DNA of 64,000 nucleotides from Polytrichum commune (lineage: Eukaryota; Streptophyta; Polytrichopsida; Polytrichales; Polytrichaceae), in contig OX485806.1 in assembly GCA_950295325.1 (NCBI GenBank), forward strand, positions 51,579,169 through 51,643,168, written 5' to 3'. Both the position numbers and the translations under genes were made by a program. Shown here in pieces: positions 43,387 through 55,244 of this stretch. How positions within the stretch are numbered: position 1 is the first letter of the stretch; every line of letters starts with the position of its first letter. The notes below the pieces were generated by a model. The model made no database searches. It was not told the origin of the DNA and saw nothing but the letters and a program-made list of their open reading frames with translations.

Positions 43387-46300
43387 GTACATAGGGTGAG
43401 AAATCACCTAACCTTAAACATTATACTTGGTAATAATATTGGAATAAATAATTAGGAGAAAACAAACTTCTAAGAATTCTTTAGCACCTAATTCTTTACA
43501 TCCTATGAGTTTTGCAAAAACATTTTTCTAAAAAAAACTTATGGTTGAAAATGCAATCATGATATTGAGGAGGTTTAAAGAAATGATTTGATTGATCAAG
43601 ATTTAAAAATAGTGTTGGGATACTAAGTGTTATAATTAAATGATAATTTGAACCTTTGTGGAATTTAAAATATATTTGAAGAAGATACTGCCAAAAACTA
43701 GAATACCTCTAGACTACCAAAAACATATTAATTTCATGACTAGCATGCAAATTTATACCTTCATATTATTTTAATTCTTAGGATTGTCTCAAAATCTAAC
43801 TCTTATAGGAATGATGTTCAAGTCACCAGTCTACACCGGTTTACACTATCCAGGGTAGAGGGTTGAGGTCCACCTCAACATAGTGTTTGATTCCATGTTC
43901 CCATATTGTTTTTTTTTCCAACCTTTTATTCCTTCATACTAGAGTAACTACGAAAAAAATTAGTTTTACATAAAGTCATGCTTACAATTGTCTTCAAAAT
44001 TCATAAATTGATACTATACACACCATTAAAAATGATCGTACAAACCCAACCATCCCCACACTTGACAATGCTTGATACATTATAACATCCCACCTTAATC
44101 ACATGGAACCTCAAGACTTTGCAAATCAACATATCAATCCTAAAACTCTATTAAATACCCACAACCCTCCCTCCATGGTTTTTTCAAGAATCCCAAATTC
44201 TTGAAAACCAAAATAATAAGTGTCTTCAGAATGATTCCCTGAACACCATCTCATTCACCTTCACCACATATTCATACCTTAATTACATAAATTACACACC
44301 CACGAGAGGGGATACTTGCCATGGGCTACAAATACCACACTAAAACCCAACTAAAACACATCAAATTCCCATACATTTAGATTATATTCCTACACAACAA
44401 ACCAACACCAACCTTCCTAATCATCCAATCCTACATGCATGCACACCCCTCAAACCTATGCTTTGTCCCCTTAATCCATATTGCTATACAAAATACCATC
44501 AACCAATGCCTAACCTATATTCTTAATTATCCGGTGTCTTCAACATTGACCTACCCCTTTAAAAAATGATATTTAGGCAACCTTACCATCCCCTTTTACC
44601 AAATCGACACACAATGTTCCCAATTCACAAACCAACTACAACTCAAATATATCCCCACTAACACACCCTTCCCTTACAAAGATGCAGGTACTACACCGCC
44701 CATTGACAGATTTCACATCTACAAACATAACCCCCAACTTTACAGTTATTACACAAACCTTAACCACAAACACACCTTTGGTCCATACCTTGTCCACCTC
44801 AACATCTCCTCCATACCGTACAAAACCCAACGCACAAAATCCTCCACGCAACCACACACATCTTTTTACCAATCCCACCCACCAATATCCAATGTTTCCA
44901 CAAATTTTTCTCCACAAATCACACCACAAATGTTTATAAATCCAAATTACCCTCACCAAACACTTACCACAACACTGACCCGTTATTTGTAACACATTTT
45001 GGTCCATCATTTATATCATGGCCCAATGCATCAATGAAACATGCACCCAACCCCCCACACAACAAACAACATGATCATTACAACAAAGAAAATTCCTAAC
45101 TTGCTTCCTCAAAACATATGGCAACAACACCTCAACATTTACCACTCCACACGGAACATCTATCCACTCTACCACATCTTTGATTCCACATATTATCTTT
45201 TGTATCAATTTTTTTATCCTTGATACTAGCTACATACAATAGCAACCAAAAATTAAGCTAAGAAGAAGGCATTCAATACAAACATCAAGAATAAGAGGAA
45301 CAACACCAAAGGGAATTAAAAAATGGCATAGCAAGAGAAGTTAAAAGGGCAAAGAAGGAAGACGGAGTTCCCAACATCATGGGGAACCATAAAGATTTTG
45401 AAAACAAAGCTAGGAACAAAGCTCTGAGGCCACCACATGGAAGACATAATTTGGAACATATGAAGGCCTTGGGTCTTGAATGGGTTTGAGACCTTGGAGT
45501 GGAGATAAAGACAAAGACTCCGCCCTAGGAACTAAAAAAAAAGACCCCATCCTTGGAGCTAAATACAAAGACCTTAGTTTTAAACAAATTTAAGACTCCA
45601 CCTTTGGAGCTAAGGCCAAAGACTATGATTTTGGAGACAATTTGAAGACATGGCCTTTAAAATCTAGCAAAGACCACCAAGCTTATTGGAATCAATAAGA
45701 GATAAAAATTGCAAAAGCATAGACACCTATACAAAGGCATATGAACAATGTTTGGAGTGAGATGATCTCATTTTTTCCATTGTTTTGCCTTTAATTTTTT
45801 TTCTTCTCTTCATTGGTTCACATAAACAGTATGGTATTTATCTTATCCCCCTTCAAACTAGCATGATAATTTTATTCTAACCTTATTCTTTCTCATGCCT
45901 TTTCCATTATATTTTTATTGACTACAAGAAATCTAATGCTCTACCCTTTCTAGGGTCTGCAATCACGTGAAGACCTTAATACTTAAAATAATAAAACCCA
46001 AGACTTTAGAGAAATTCTAAACTAGATAAACTACCCAACCATTGCATGTTGATGGTAAAATAAAAAAATAAAAAAATTAAGCTGTAATATTTGAAGGTAT
46101 ATTACAACACAAAATCTAGATTGTAGATATATCTGTAATCTATATATAATAGTTTTGAAAATTACAAAAAAATGAGGTAAATTTAGGTTTGGATGATTAT
46201 ATGAAGGGCACAACTTGAAAGGCTTTTATACATTTCATTTGGGCATGGAAGATCATGTATGAGTTTTTCCTTGATCTAAAGCTCTTGAATATTTTAATTG

Positions 46301-47745
46301 GGACCTGGATTTGTTACCTTGCATGAAATACTTGGAATTTTTTAGAAATTGAATAAATTTGAAGATAGTGGGTATTTGGAACTTGGGAATTGAAGACAAT
46401 TGAAGAATTTGAGATTTTGGTAACTAAATTGTAAAGTTTTGGATACATACATAATTGAGAATTCAAACTCTCAAAATTTTGAGGGTTTGGATATATAAAG
46501 ATGAATCTATTTTGAGACTTTAGAATTTGTGCCATCCAAGAAACTTGAAAATGAATGTGACAAGTTTTGAAGCTTTTAAGGACACATTAGAACCAGATAG
46601 AAATAAACGTATAAGACCATGTGAAAACTTGGAAAATATAGCAAAATGAAAATTTGTTACCTTCAACCTACATGTATAGATAAATATCAACCAAAAATAT
46701 ACTTAGAGAATAATTGGTCAACCAAATGAATGTCAACAAAGGAAGATTTGAGGTGTTAATCAACCAAATTAAATAATGTAAAGATAGATTTTTCATTTCA
46801 ATTAAGTATTCATAAAGATTCATCCAAAATGTAAGTGTCTGAATTATAGCGTTGACAATTTTGATATTTGAAGTTATGAGGTTCGGATGCAATACCCAAT
46901 AACAAGGTGTATTGTGCCTCCGCACATATAATAAAAATGGTAAGGATAAAATAATGATCAAAATCCTAATACATTCCAATTTGAATATACATCAACAAAA
47001 TAATGACTTAAGGGGCCAAACTGACGTGGACGAAAGAAGGCTGAAGGTCTAGTCATGTGAGAGGCCGCCAAGGAAATTTAGTGTTGTGAGCGGAGAGCGG
47101 AGAGTGGAAAGCGGAGAATTTGATTTTGTATTGGCCAATTTTGATAGAAGGAGTGTTTATGACTGTGGAATTTGGATTTAGTGTGAGTTGATTTTGTTTA
47201 GAAAATACCCCAATTTTGTGGAGATGATAACTTTGTTTGAAACCAATAGCAAGTAGAACGAATAGGTGGGGAAGAATGCATTTTTAATGAAACACTGTAA
47301 AGTATGGTTTCTAAATGGTTTAGGTTCAAATTAAGGCTGACATCATCAAACAAAATCAACAACACAAAATTAAGTACAAGTAAAATGAGGGATTTGGAGA
47401 GAAGAAAATGTAAATAAACCCAAAAGAACTCATACAAAAATCCAAATCAAAACAAGGCATTGGAGGTTGACTCTCCAAACCTACAAGGCGTAATCAACGG
47501 CTAGGGCTTTCATCTCTATCACCATCATCTTCCTTGACCTTTACATCTAAAAAATCCAATAAAAGTTTATTGAAAGGTCAAATGCGAGGAGGAGATGGGG
47601 ATGTTGTCTTCACTAATTGACGAGGAAGCCCAACAATGTACAAAAGGAGCTCAAACACCGTCAAAAGGGTTGCAAACATGTCCGTAGTGAGGACGCGGAT
47701 CGGGTTCCCCTATGGAACTTTGAACACACATGACGGAGGAAAAAT
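43387..47745. other. AT-rich region without recognised genes
   Basis: No motif-bearing reading frame on either strand. Between about 44050 and 45230 the plus strand is strikingly poor in G and rich in C and A; longer open frames there (for example 44636-45010 minus, full of G and V) reflect that bias. 45240-45700 and 46300-46900 are purine-rich on the plus strand. Confidence 0.5.
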
Positions 47746-47809
47746 ATAAGTATGGGCAAAAAACATAGAATGGAGAAGAAGAAAAATGCTAGCAAACAAG
47801 TTAGAAGTC

Positions 47810-48147
47810 AAATAACAAACGTACCCACACAACTAATCAAAATTGTACTTTGCCATTTTTTGAAGAAGAGGAGCAAAAATGGATCCCCATTGTGGGGCAA
47901 TGTGCCAAAAAACGGGCTCCGGCTTAGGATCCCACATGGGCAGGAGGACGGCCTTAAAAATGTTGATGTTCGACTTGAGCGCCACAATATGGAATTGAAT
48001 GGAGCGACACACAATGACGAAACCTCCCAAAACACCAATATGCAAAGAGGTGAAATCACTGAAATCAATGGAGAATGCAATTAGCATAAGAGAAAGTTGA
48101 ACATTAGAAAATACAAAGATGAAGAACAAACCAACGCCACACTGCAA
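47810..48147 (-). pseudogene. Unrecognised protein fragment
   Basis: The minus strand reads SIQFHIVALKSNINIFKAVL followed by LPMWDPKPEPVFWHIAPQWG and ends KMAKYNFD at a stop. The composition is protein-like, unlike the surrounding AT-rich sequence, but I do not recognise the family. It may be a TE remnant. Confidence 0.25.
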
Positions 48148-48839
48148 ATCCGTGACAATGTCATCCTTGTCCGTAAGTGCAAAGAAAATAATGGAGAAAA
48201 AATTGTGGGGTTTTTCATGAGCACCTCTTTAAGGTACACCGTCTTTAGGATTTAGGTTTTAAGGTCGGCATTCCGTATGTGCTGAGAAAAAAAAATCCAA
48301 CCTCTAGCTCAATGAACGAAATAACAACGATTTGATCAACCATTCAATCCTTTCATATTTCTTCATTTGATTACGTTTAAGTTTCCTAAGCAAGGAGACT
48401 TGGCTTAAATTTCACCTTTTACCTAATTTCCTTCTTATTTATTTAATTTTGTTCATACATCCTACCTTATTACATTCATGTATTAGGCATCAACCTTTAC
48501 TTGGTTGGTGTACCCCTTAGTTCAAAACCTTTTAAGGCCTTGTGTAGGTTCTTTGAAGGTCGAGTGACAACTCAAACCCTACGGACTTCAATGAACCGAA
48601 AGGTGGTGTCACCCTATGTGGGAGCCCAAAAATCCACAAAAGTCCGGATTGGCTTCATAACTGGATTAATATCCGGATAATACCATGGTGTTGGTCTCAA
48701 AGTAGGGTTTTCTAGGGTAGGATAGTTGTTTTATGGAATAAGGTTCTCAGCATCCGCCTTATGCGTTAAAATGGTAAGAACGGACACTTTGGCCGGACCG
48801 GAATTTAATCTAGGGAGACCGTTTTTAAACGGTCTGATC

Positions 48840-48965
48840 CAAAACGGTCCGGTCTGGGACGCCCGGATTGGAAGGCGGTTATACCAGAAGGCAGTTACAC
48901 CGGAAGACGGTTACACCGGAACCCGGACGGTTACACCGGAACCCGGACGGTTGTAACGGACTCAG
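48840..48965. repeat. Short tandem repeats 'cggttacaccggaacccgga'
   Basis: Upstream of the family 4 reading frame, about 20-bp units (ggaaggcggttatacca, ggaagacggttacacc, ggaacccggacggttacacc twice) repeat five to six times. Possibly regulatory; copy 1 has a weaker counterpart. Confidence 0.65.
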
Positions 48966-49430
48966 AGCGGTTGCAACAGAAACGGTTGAGGACCCAAGCC
49001 CGTTAGAGGAAGAGGGAGAGAGTAATTAAAGGAATTTCTCTCCCTCTCCAAGCCATTTGCACGAGCGGCATTGTCGAGAGAACAAGTGGTGAGTTGTTTT
49101 TCGAGTCGCCAGCAATTGGATTGCTGGGATTCCTTAGTAAATTGGCAGATACACGGGTAGATCACTTAGTGCATTTTAAAAACGACATGCGGCATAATAT
49201 AGAGAGGATTAAAATCATTTCTAATAAAAATTATAAAGTAATTCCAAATAATGAAGGGGCCATTAAATGTAGACAATCCCATTATAAGTAAGTTAGATGG
49301 ACATAAAACGTGGGCCATTATTTTTTTGTATGATTAGTATGATATGTAAATGGGTTTAGGACTCATGGGCAGATAGAACTCCGGAGGGAAGAAGCCGGGG
49401 ATTGTTAGAGGATTGAGGGTGCGAAGCAAA

Positions 49431-50269
49431 ATGCCGGAGGCGCGAGAGGAAGATGAGAGAGAGCAGGTTCCGATTCCCGTGAAACCGGTATCGCCAGCCA
49501 CCCCGAAGAGAGATTCCGAGCTCAAGGAGCTCATAGAGGACCTTAGTCAGATGGGGTGCGAGGGATTACTCACCAAGCCCTGGAATCTCCGGGCGGAGGC
49601 CACATTGCGGGAATTCCTGTTTGAGAGAGGCAATCAGTGGATTCGGACGATGAGGCAGGAGCCGGAGAAATGGATGCCGGAGGTATGGGCGGGAGTCTAT
49701 GGATTTCCGAAAGGAAAGGGCGAGGGTTGGGCTAGCCGCAGGGATAGTTTTTACGTAGGGAAGTTCAGAACGGACCCGGATCCTAAAGACGGATTCCATC
49801 CCGGGAATTGCCGGAACCCTAGAAAGAGGAGAGTCATAGAATTTATTCAACCCATCCTTAGTCTGGAAAAGCCCAAGCGGCTCAGCATTACCATGGCCAA
49901 CACCCTGTTTGGGGCCATGTCCGGAGCCCGGCCTGTAAATTGGGGTAGATTAATTCAGGAATATGTGGAGAAATCCATCCCCCACATTGGCCGGAAACCC
50001 TCCTTTCTTTCCCCTTACATCCTCCACCTCTACCAACACCACGGCTACATCAACGAAGAGGAGGAGGACATGCTGACAATAGCGGAAGATGAGGTGGTGT
50101 ACAAGATCAGTCCGGAAGCCAAAGTTCCGGAGACTGGAACAGAGGATTCCAGCAACACAACGGTTCCGGAACCACCTCCAGTTTCGTCCCCTCCGAAGGT
50201 CCGGAAACCCGCCTCACCACCGGCCCGGCAGGAAGCTGGACCCAGCCGGGAAGTTCCCTGGAAGGATAT
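49431..50269 (+). pseudogene. Family 4 gag-like protein, N-terminal part
   Basis: Starts at MPEAREEDEREQ (49431; an in-frame ATG at 49413 is not shared with copy 1). Conserved blocks: SELKELIEDLSQMGCEGLLT, KPWNLRAEATLREFL, WMPEVWAGVYGF, GKFR, FHPGNCRNPRKRRVIEF, KPKRLSITMANTLF, RPVNWGRLIQEYVEKSIPHI and SPYILHLYQHHGY. The layout (W...VYGF, RRVIEF, TMANTLF...PVNWGRLI, then SPY.LHLY) resembles PF20167, the 'putative plant transposon protein' domain. A proline-rich linker follows (VPEPPPVSSPPKVRKPASPP). Open to the insertion point at 50269 with no stop. Function unknown; a capsid-like role is inferred. Confidence 0.8.
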
Positions 50270-52568
50270 TGTTGAGGTCACCTTCAAACCCTCAGCAAAC
50301 TTAGACGGTGTAACCCGCTGCTGACCGGTTTACATGGAAATTACTCCCACCAAAATTAGATCCTTTTGGATTCCAATATTTGTGAAGGTGTCCATTAACT
50401 CTTTGTTGACTAATTCTTGTAATTTTTAATTTACTGCTTTTGAATCCTCTTGGAATCGTTGACCTGAGGTCACAAGTTTATGTTCCCCGAAATCTAATAT
50501 TAAAGTGCTCTCTAAGAAACTACTTTCCCTAGTTCTTAATCATCTATTCGCTCTTGCATCTTTCATGATTTGAAAGATCTCGCAAGATAATCTTATTTCT
50601 TCAAATCCGGAATGTTGTATTTTAAGATCCCTTTTATCAATCTCCAAGGAGAAAGTGCCTTAGGTTTTCAAGATTATGTTATCCAAAATCCTAATGTCGA
50701 GGTTAAGTGTTTCAAAGGAAACTCTAAATGTTGCATCCAATATCTTTCATGGTTTGAATGCATCTAATCTTCATTACTTTCTAATAATATTCCGAGAATG
50801 CCTTCATAAAGAGTTTATAGTTCAAAACATATTCTTTAACATTATGAAAATCTTGAGAATCTTCTTGTCTCTTTAGCCTTGATTATATTGTATTGATGGT
50901 ATCCTTGGTCCTTCAACATTCCAAATTCACTTGAGAATATTTGAGGGATTAGAATCTTTGTTGATTTCTAATGTCTATGATAAACCGATTCCCATTCAAA
51001 GATGTTTGTTTACTATCACTCTCATTTATGAGGTATTAAACTCATTGCCTAAATTCCCCAAGTGTTCCCCTTAGTTGCCTTAAAATTCCCAAGTGCTAAT
51101 TCCCTTGATTTGGCCTTGACACCGTGTAATAATTAAGTATCTAGTCATACCCGGTATGACGTGATGGTAAGCCGGTAAGCCTGCAACTTACCTTCCTCAA
51201 ATAGGAGTGACTTGTGCTTTTACTGTAATGATCTATCTTACTTGGCCGGCTTGAGGTCGGAGATTTATTTGAATGTACCGCCGGGGTAACTTTACCTCCC
51301 CTCTGTAATTATCTCCCTTCGGGTCCTTTATTCCTCTAGGCTCGAATTCTTCCTTCCTCATGTTGATTCAGATCTTTGATGCTTGGTTAGTTTTCTTTTT
51401 GATGAAGCCTTTAGTTACCGGAGGTAAGCCAAATTCAAAGTCCTCTTTCTATTTTTGCTTTGATGTATTTGTATTTCCAATATCCCCAGAGTTAGGATAA
51501 TTTATACCTCGGCTACTCGCATTAACTTATATTGCTCTCCAAGTTAGAGCTCGTACATGCCTCGGCTACTCGCATTATTTTATAATGCCCTCCGAGTTAG
51601 GGCTCGAGTATACCTCGGCTAATCGCAATGCTAGCTCGATTGCCCTCCGAGTTAGGGCACGAAAACCTCGGCTAAATATACTAGCTTGAGAGAGAGTGCT
51701 AGAGGCTCCGACACTCATGTAGAGTTTGCGTGTTCAAATGAAGTGTATTATGTGCCTCAAGTTGGCTTCTTATATAGTGTTCAACATCTATCTTTAATTG
51801 GATGTGGCGGTTAGGCCTAACTTCCCCTAATGCCACATGTTCATGTAGGCTATTTTTAGCCTTGTATACGGTTACATTCTAATTTTAGCCTGCCCGGATC
51901 TATTTACAGCAATTACAATGTACGAATGTGAAATGTACTTGTAAGGTTCATTTGTTGGAATTCTTGGCTTAACCTAGATGTGCTACACGGTACGGTTACC
52001 ATCCATAAGCCTCATCCATCCGGAATGTAACTATTCATTCATAGGGAATAGTTTATGTTCATCTAATAGGACTTTCATCCTATTAGGCATGTCTTTCATC
52101 TACCCTTGCTTAAGTGTTCACTAAACAACTAACTATCCTATCTTATCTAGTTGTTTGTTCCCGCGCGTTCCCGAACCACCTTGGCGAGTTCCCGAGCTGC
52201 CTTGATGTGTTCCCCTTCGCTCTCGGGCGTTCTCGGCCACCTCGATGTGTTCCCATTTGTTCCCGGGCGTTCCCGAGCCTCCTTGGCACGTTCCCGAACT
52301 GCCCATATAACCAGAAGGCCGATCCTCGTCCGGTCTTCAAGGCCTTCTTCGTCCTCAGTTCGCCACCTGTCCTTTCTTCTCTCCCCGGGTACCCAGTTGT
52401 CTTGCTGCCGATGCCCGCCTTCTACTGGCCTTCCTACGCTGCTCCTTCGCCGATCCCTCCGGTTCTCAACTGCTCCCAGTCCTTGGCCGTTCTTTAGCAC
52501 TTTGGTCTCTTGCGCTCTGGTATCTCACACTCCGATTTCTTGCACTTCACCCTTGATGTGGCTACACA
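50270..52568 (+). mobile_element. Family 1 non-coding unit, copy 2
   Basis: 2299 bp, starting TGTTGAGGTCACCTTCAAAC and ending GATGTGGCTACACA, inserted in the family 4 reading frame. Flanks are GATAT (50265-50269) and AATAT (52569-52573). Rejoining the flanks restores the frame ...WKDI-DLSTFEFPE..., matching RDIDLSSFEYPE of copy 1. The first 20 codons inside it stay open by chance and extend the apparent ORF. Confidence 0.85.
51505..51680. repeat. Tandem repeat in family 1 copy 2
   Basis: Three to four units of about 60 bp built from 'cctcggctactcgcatta' and 'gccctccgagttagggctcg'. It occupies the place where copy 1 has its unrelated 30-bp repeat. Confidence 0.75.
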
Positions 52569-52573
52569 AATAT

Positions 52574-53723
52574 TGACCTCTCAACGTTCGAGTTTCCGGA
52601 AGCCCCCTTTAAGCGCGTCCGGGATGAGTTGACGGAGCTCTAGAACAAGTACTTCCGGATGGAGCACATCACCCGGGGAGTGAACAAGGCCCTAGGTAAT
52701 TGTGGACCCGGAAATATCCTCCGGGAGTTGGCCAAGCGAACTGATCGGAAACAGGTGGAGGCCCTGGAGACGAAAAAGACATAGCTGGCGGCACAAGTGG
52801 CCACTATGACCCGGGAGCTCGCCCAGAAGAGCGAGGAGATCCGGAAGTACCAGGCGGAACAAACCGTGGTGTTGAGCCGGGTCCGGGAGTTGGTGGGCCA
52901 TCTGGGAGAAATTGTCAACAAGGCACACCTCTACGACCAGCTAATGGAGTCGGCGGATCCGTCTTCCGCCCGGCAAATGCTCTCGATTCTGGTAAAGTAC
53001 TCCCGTTCAATGAAAGACTTACTCAAGGAGATTCAGAAGCTGCTGCCGGGTGGTACCCCCAGGCGGATGCTCTATCCGGGTCCACCGGGATCTCCGACGG
53101 GTATTTTATACAAGGTTATTGGAGAGGTGGAACTGGTTCCGGCCTCACAGGCGGGTGCGAGGCCTAGTCAGCCCGCCGGAACTTTCCAGGCACCAGAATC
53201 CGGAAGAGTTCCGGATCGAGAGAAGACCCCTGTTCCGGAACGGGCCCGCTCATCCTTAGTTCGCCGGAAGAGTACGGAGCGGTCAGCCAGGTCCGGACGG
53301 GGACAATCACCGAATCCGGGTCAGGGAAGGGCGTCAGGGCGGTCCCGAACGCCGGAAAGGACCAGAATTCCAGAAAGGATGAGGATGCCGGATCGGACGA
53401 AGACTCCGGATAGGGGTAAGGCACCGGTATCGCATGTTTCACCCGTTCCTGCTCTTGACTACATGATAATGGAGCTGTGGGCTCCTCCACCCTCACACGC
53501 GATGTCCGCAAGGGATCCCCGGACGACTTCCGTCTCCTGTGGCCGGAACAGAGAAGGGACCACTGGGAGTGACCCCTCGCCTGGCCAGAAGTCCCGAAAA
53601 GATAAACACGTTTCTGGTACGGCGCGATCCGGATCGGGAGAGGATCTGGCCGCAGCAGACGATTCTGAAGAAGAGGTCGCCCCCTCCCCGAACATGAGGA
53701 GGGTATTTACAAGGCTGCAGTAG
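52574..53723 (+). pseudogene. Family 4 gag-like protein, C-terminal part
   Basis: Continues after the family 1 insert: DLSTFEFPEAPFKRVRDELT, then HITRGVNKALGNCGPGNILR, a long coiled coil (AAQVATMTRELAQKSEEIRK, VVLSRVRELVGHLGEIVNKA) to VKYSRSMKDLLKEIQKLL. It ends in an Arg/Pro/Thr tail with repeats of the type RTPERTRIPERMRMPDRTKT, and closes DSEEEVAPSPNMRRVFTRLQ. Two TAG codons stand where glutamine is expected (near 52641 and 52782). The basic repeat tail suggests nucleic-acid binding; that is inference. Confidence 0.8.
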
Positions 53724-54339
53724 CGACGACTTTTGACCCCCGGTGGAGGCTCTTCCACCGTCAGCGGACCCAAGGACGGGACGGCTCCGAAGAAGCACCG
53801 CACCACTTAGCTTAGGCTTAGGAAGGTTAGTATTCGGAAGATTAGGATTAGGCAGGAAGAATTAAGGATAACCCTTTTGAGTTTTTGGCAAAACTATAAA
53901 TTCAAATTTTGTCAGCGCGAAAAGCGGATCGAGATCCGGAAATTCCGTGAAGGACGCGTTTCCGGATTTCTCGGCGGCCGCCTGGGCCGCCACCAATAGT
54001 TAGGGATTGCAAACCTCTACTTTCGGGGGGGGGGTAGTCATTGGTTGGAGTAGCAATATACGTGCGAACAAATGATAGGGTATTTTAAAAACATGGGGGT
54101 TAAAAATTATAAATGGACTTAAGAGTATTATAGGGTATCAAAAATGGCATTGGACATCTTAAAAGTACTATAGGGTATGGAATAATAGGTAATTTGGAAT
54201 TATAAGTAATGCAAACCATTTTTCTATTAACCCAAAGTAGAAATTTACATAATGATAGCATGTGAAAAAAAAAATTGAAAGTAATACCCCCCTATAAAAT
54301 AGTGGTTGTTCGCACCTATATCCTTAACTTTTTAACACA

Positions 54340-54360
54340 CTGCCCCCCCCCCCCCCCCCG
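54340..54360. repeat. Poly-C tract
   Basis: An uninterrupted run of about 18-19 C after 'acacactg', in the non-coding 3' part of family 4 copy 2. Length may be unreliable in an assembly. Confidence 0.85.
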
Positions 54361-55244
54361 AGCCTCTACTTAAGGCTAAATAAGGAGCTTGAGAAGGGTT
54401 CTCTTCTCCGATGTTGTATTTTTTTTGCTCCCTACTCAATAAAACTCTAGTTTTCCATCTATGCTGACTTGTTTTGTGCACGGACTGTTAGGAGAATGTG
54501 GCGGATCTAGAGGGAATGGATGAGTAGGAAGTACAGATAGGACAAAGGAGAGGAAACCCGGATATGATCCGACTATGGTACTACGGCTCCTTTCTGAGTG
54601 TAGTGGGAGGGAAACTTCGTTATTCCGGATGTCTGAGTAACGCCTATGTGAGATAACTATCGTTAGGACTGGGTAAGATCCGGGAGGTGCCGGACTTACG
54701 CCATCCGATCTTCTAAAGAGGTCTCACAGTCTTTGGGCGGGGTAATCCGGAAAGTGGTACGGATCGCCTAGTTATCCCGGATTAACAGGTCTCGGATCCA
54801 AACTTAACCTTTCTGTCATTGTAGTTCCGGGAACCATCCGGATTCTCAGCGTGACCTGCCAGGAAAGATTAGGCCGATCCGGACTGGTTGTGAGAGAAAT
54901 CCGGATTCTACCCATGTAGGGATGTCTGCACCGGATGAACCCCATCATCAATGGAGGTAGGAAGTAGGTAGGTAGGTATTGAGGAAAGATGCATGTAGGA
55001 ATAAGACTTAATTATAGAGGTTCATTCCGGAAGGCAAGTCCCGGAATAAGGACTTCCAAAGGACTATCCGGATCCGGAAAGCCAATCCGGCCGGTGGTCG
55101 ACTTTCAAACAGGAAAATTGCGTCCCTGACATCCTGCACTTCACAGAATCCCTAGACGATACTCGGATCATCCGGACAGACCGGACTAGGCATTGAAAAA
55201 TGCCTATCCGGAAACTTTTGGTGTTCGTGTGCTCCCACACCCTA

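Larger units (their letters stand above)
48617..55239 (+). mobile_element. Family 4 element, copy 2 (best preserved)
   Basis: Flanked by CCCTA at 48612-48616 and 55240-55244. It starts TGTGGGAGCCCAAAAATCC and ends GTGTGCTCCCACA, an inverted repeat of 9-11 bp. Without the family 1 unit at 50270-52568 it is about 4.3 kb and has one long gag-like frame. The 5' and 3' non-coding parts do not repeat each other, so it is not a conventional two-LTR element. The 3' part (54480-55239) matches copy 1 inverted and is rich in ccgga. Confidence 0.85.

Noticed and set aside
44636-45010. 124-codon minus-strand frame rich in G, V, C
   Set aside because: A product of the extreme base skew; no motif and no neighbours to support it.
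49140-49370. Possible third MITE copy (cacgggtagatcac...) upstream of the family 4 ORF
   Set aside because: Only about 15 bases match the MITE end; no opposite end or 8-bp duplication was found. It may instead be native family 4 leader.
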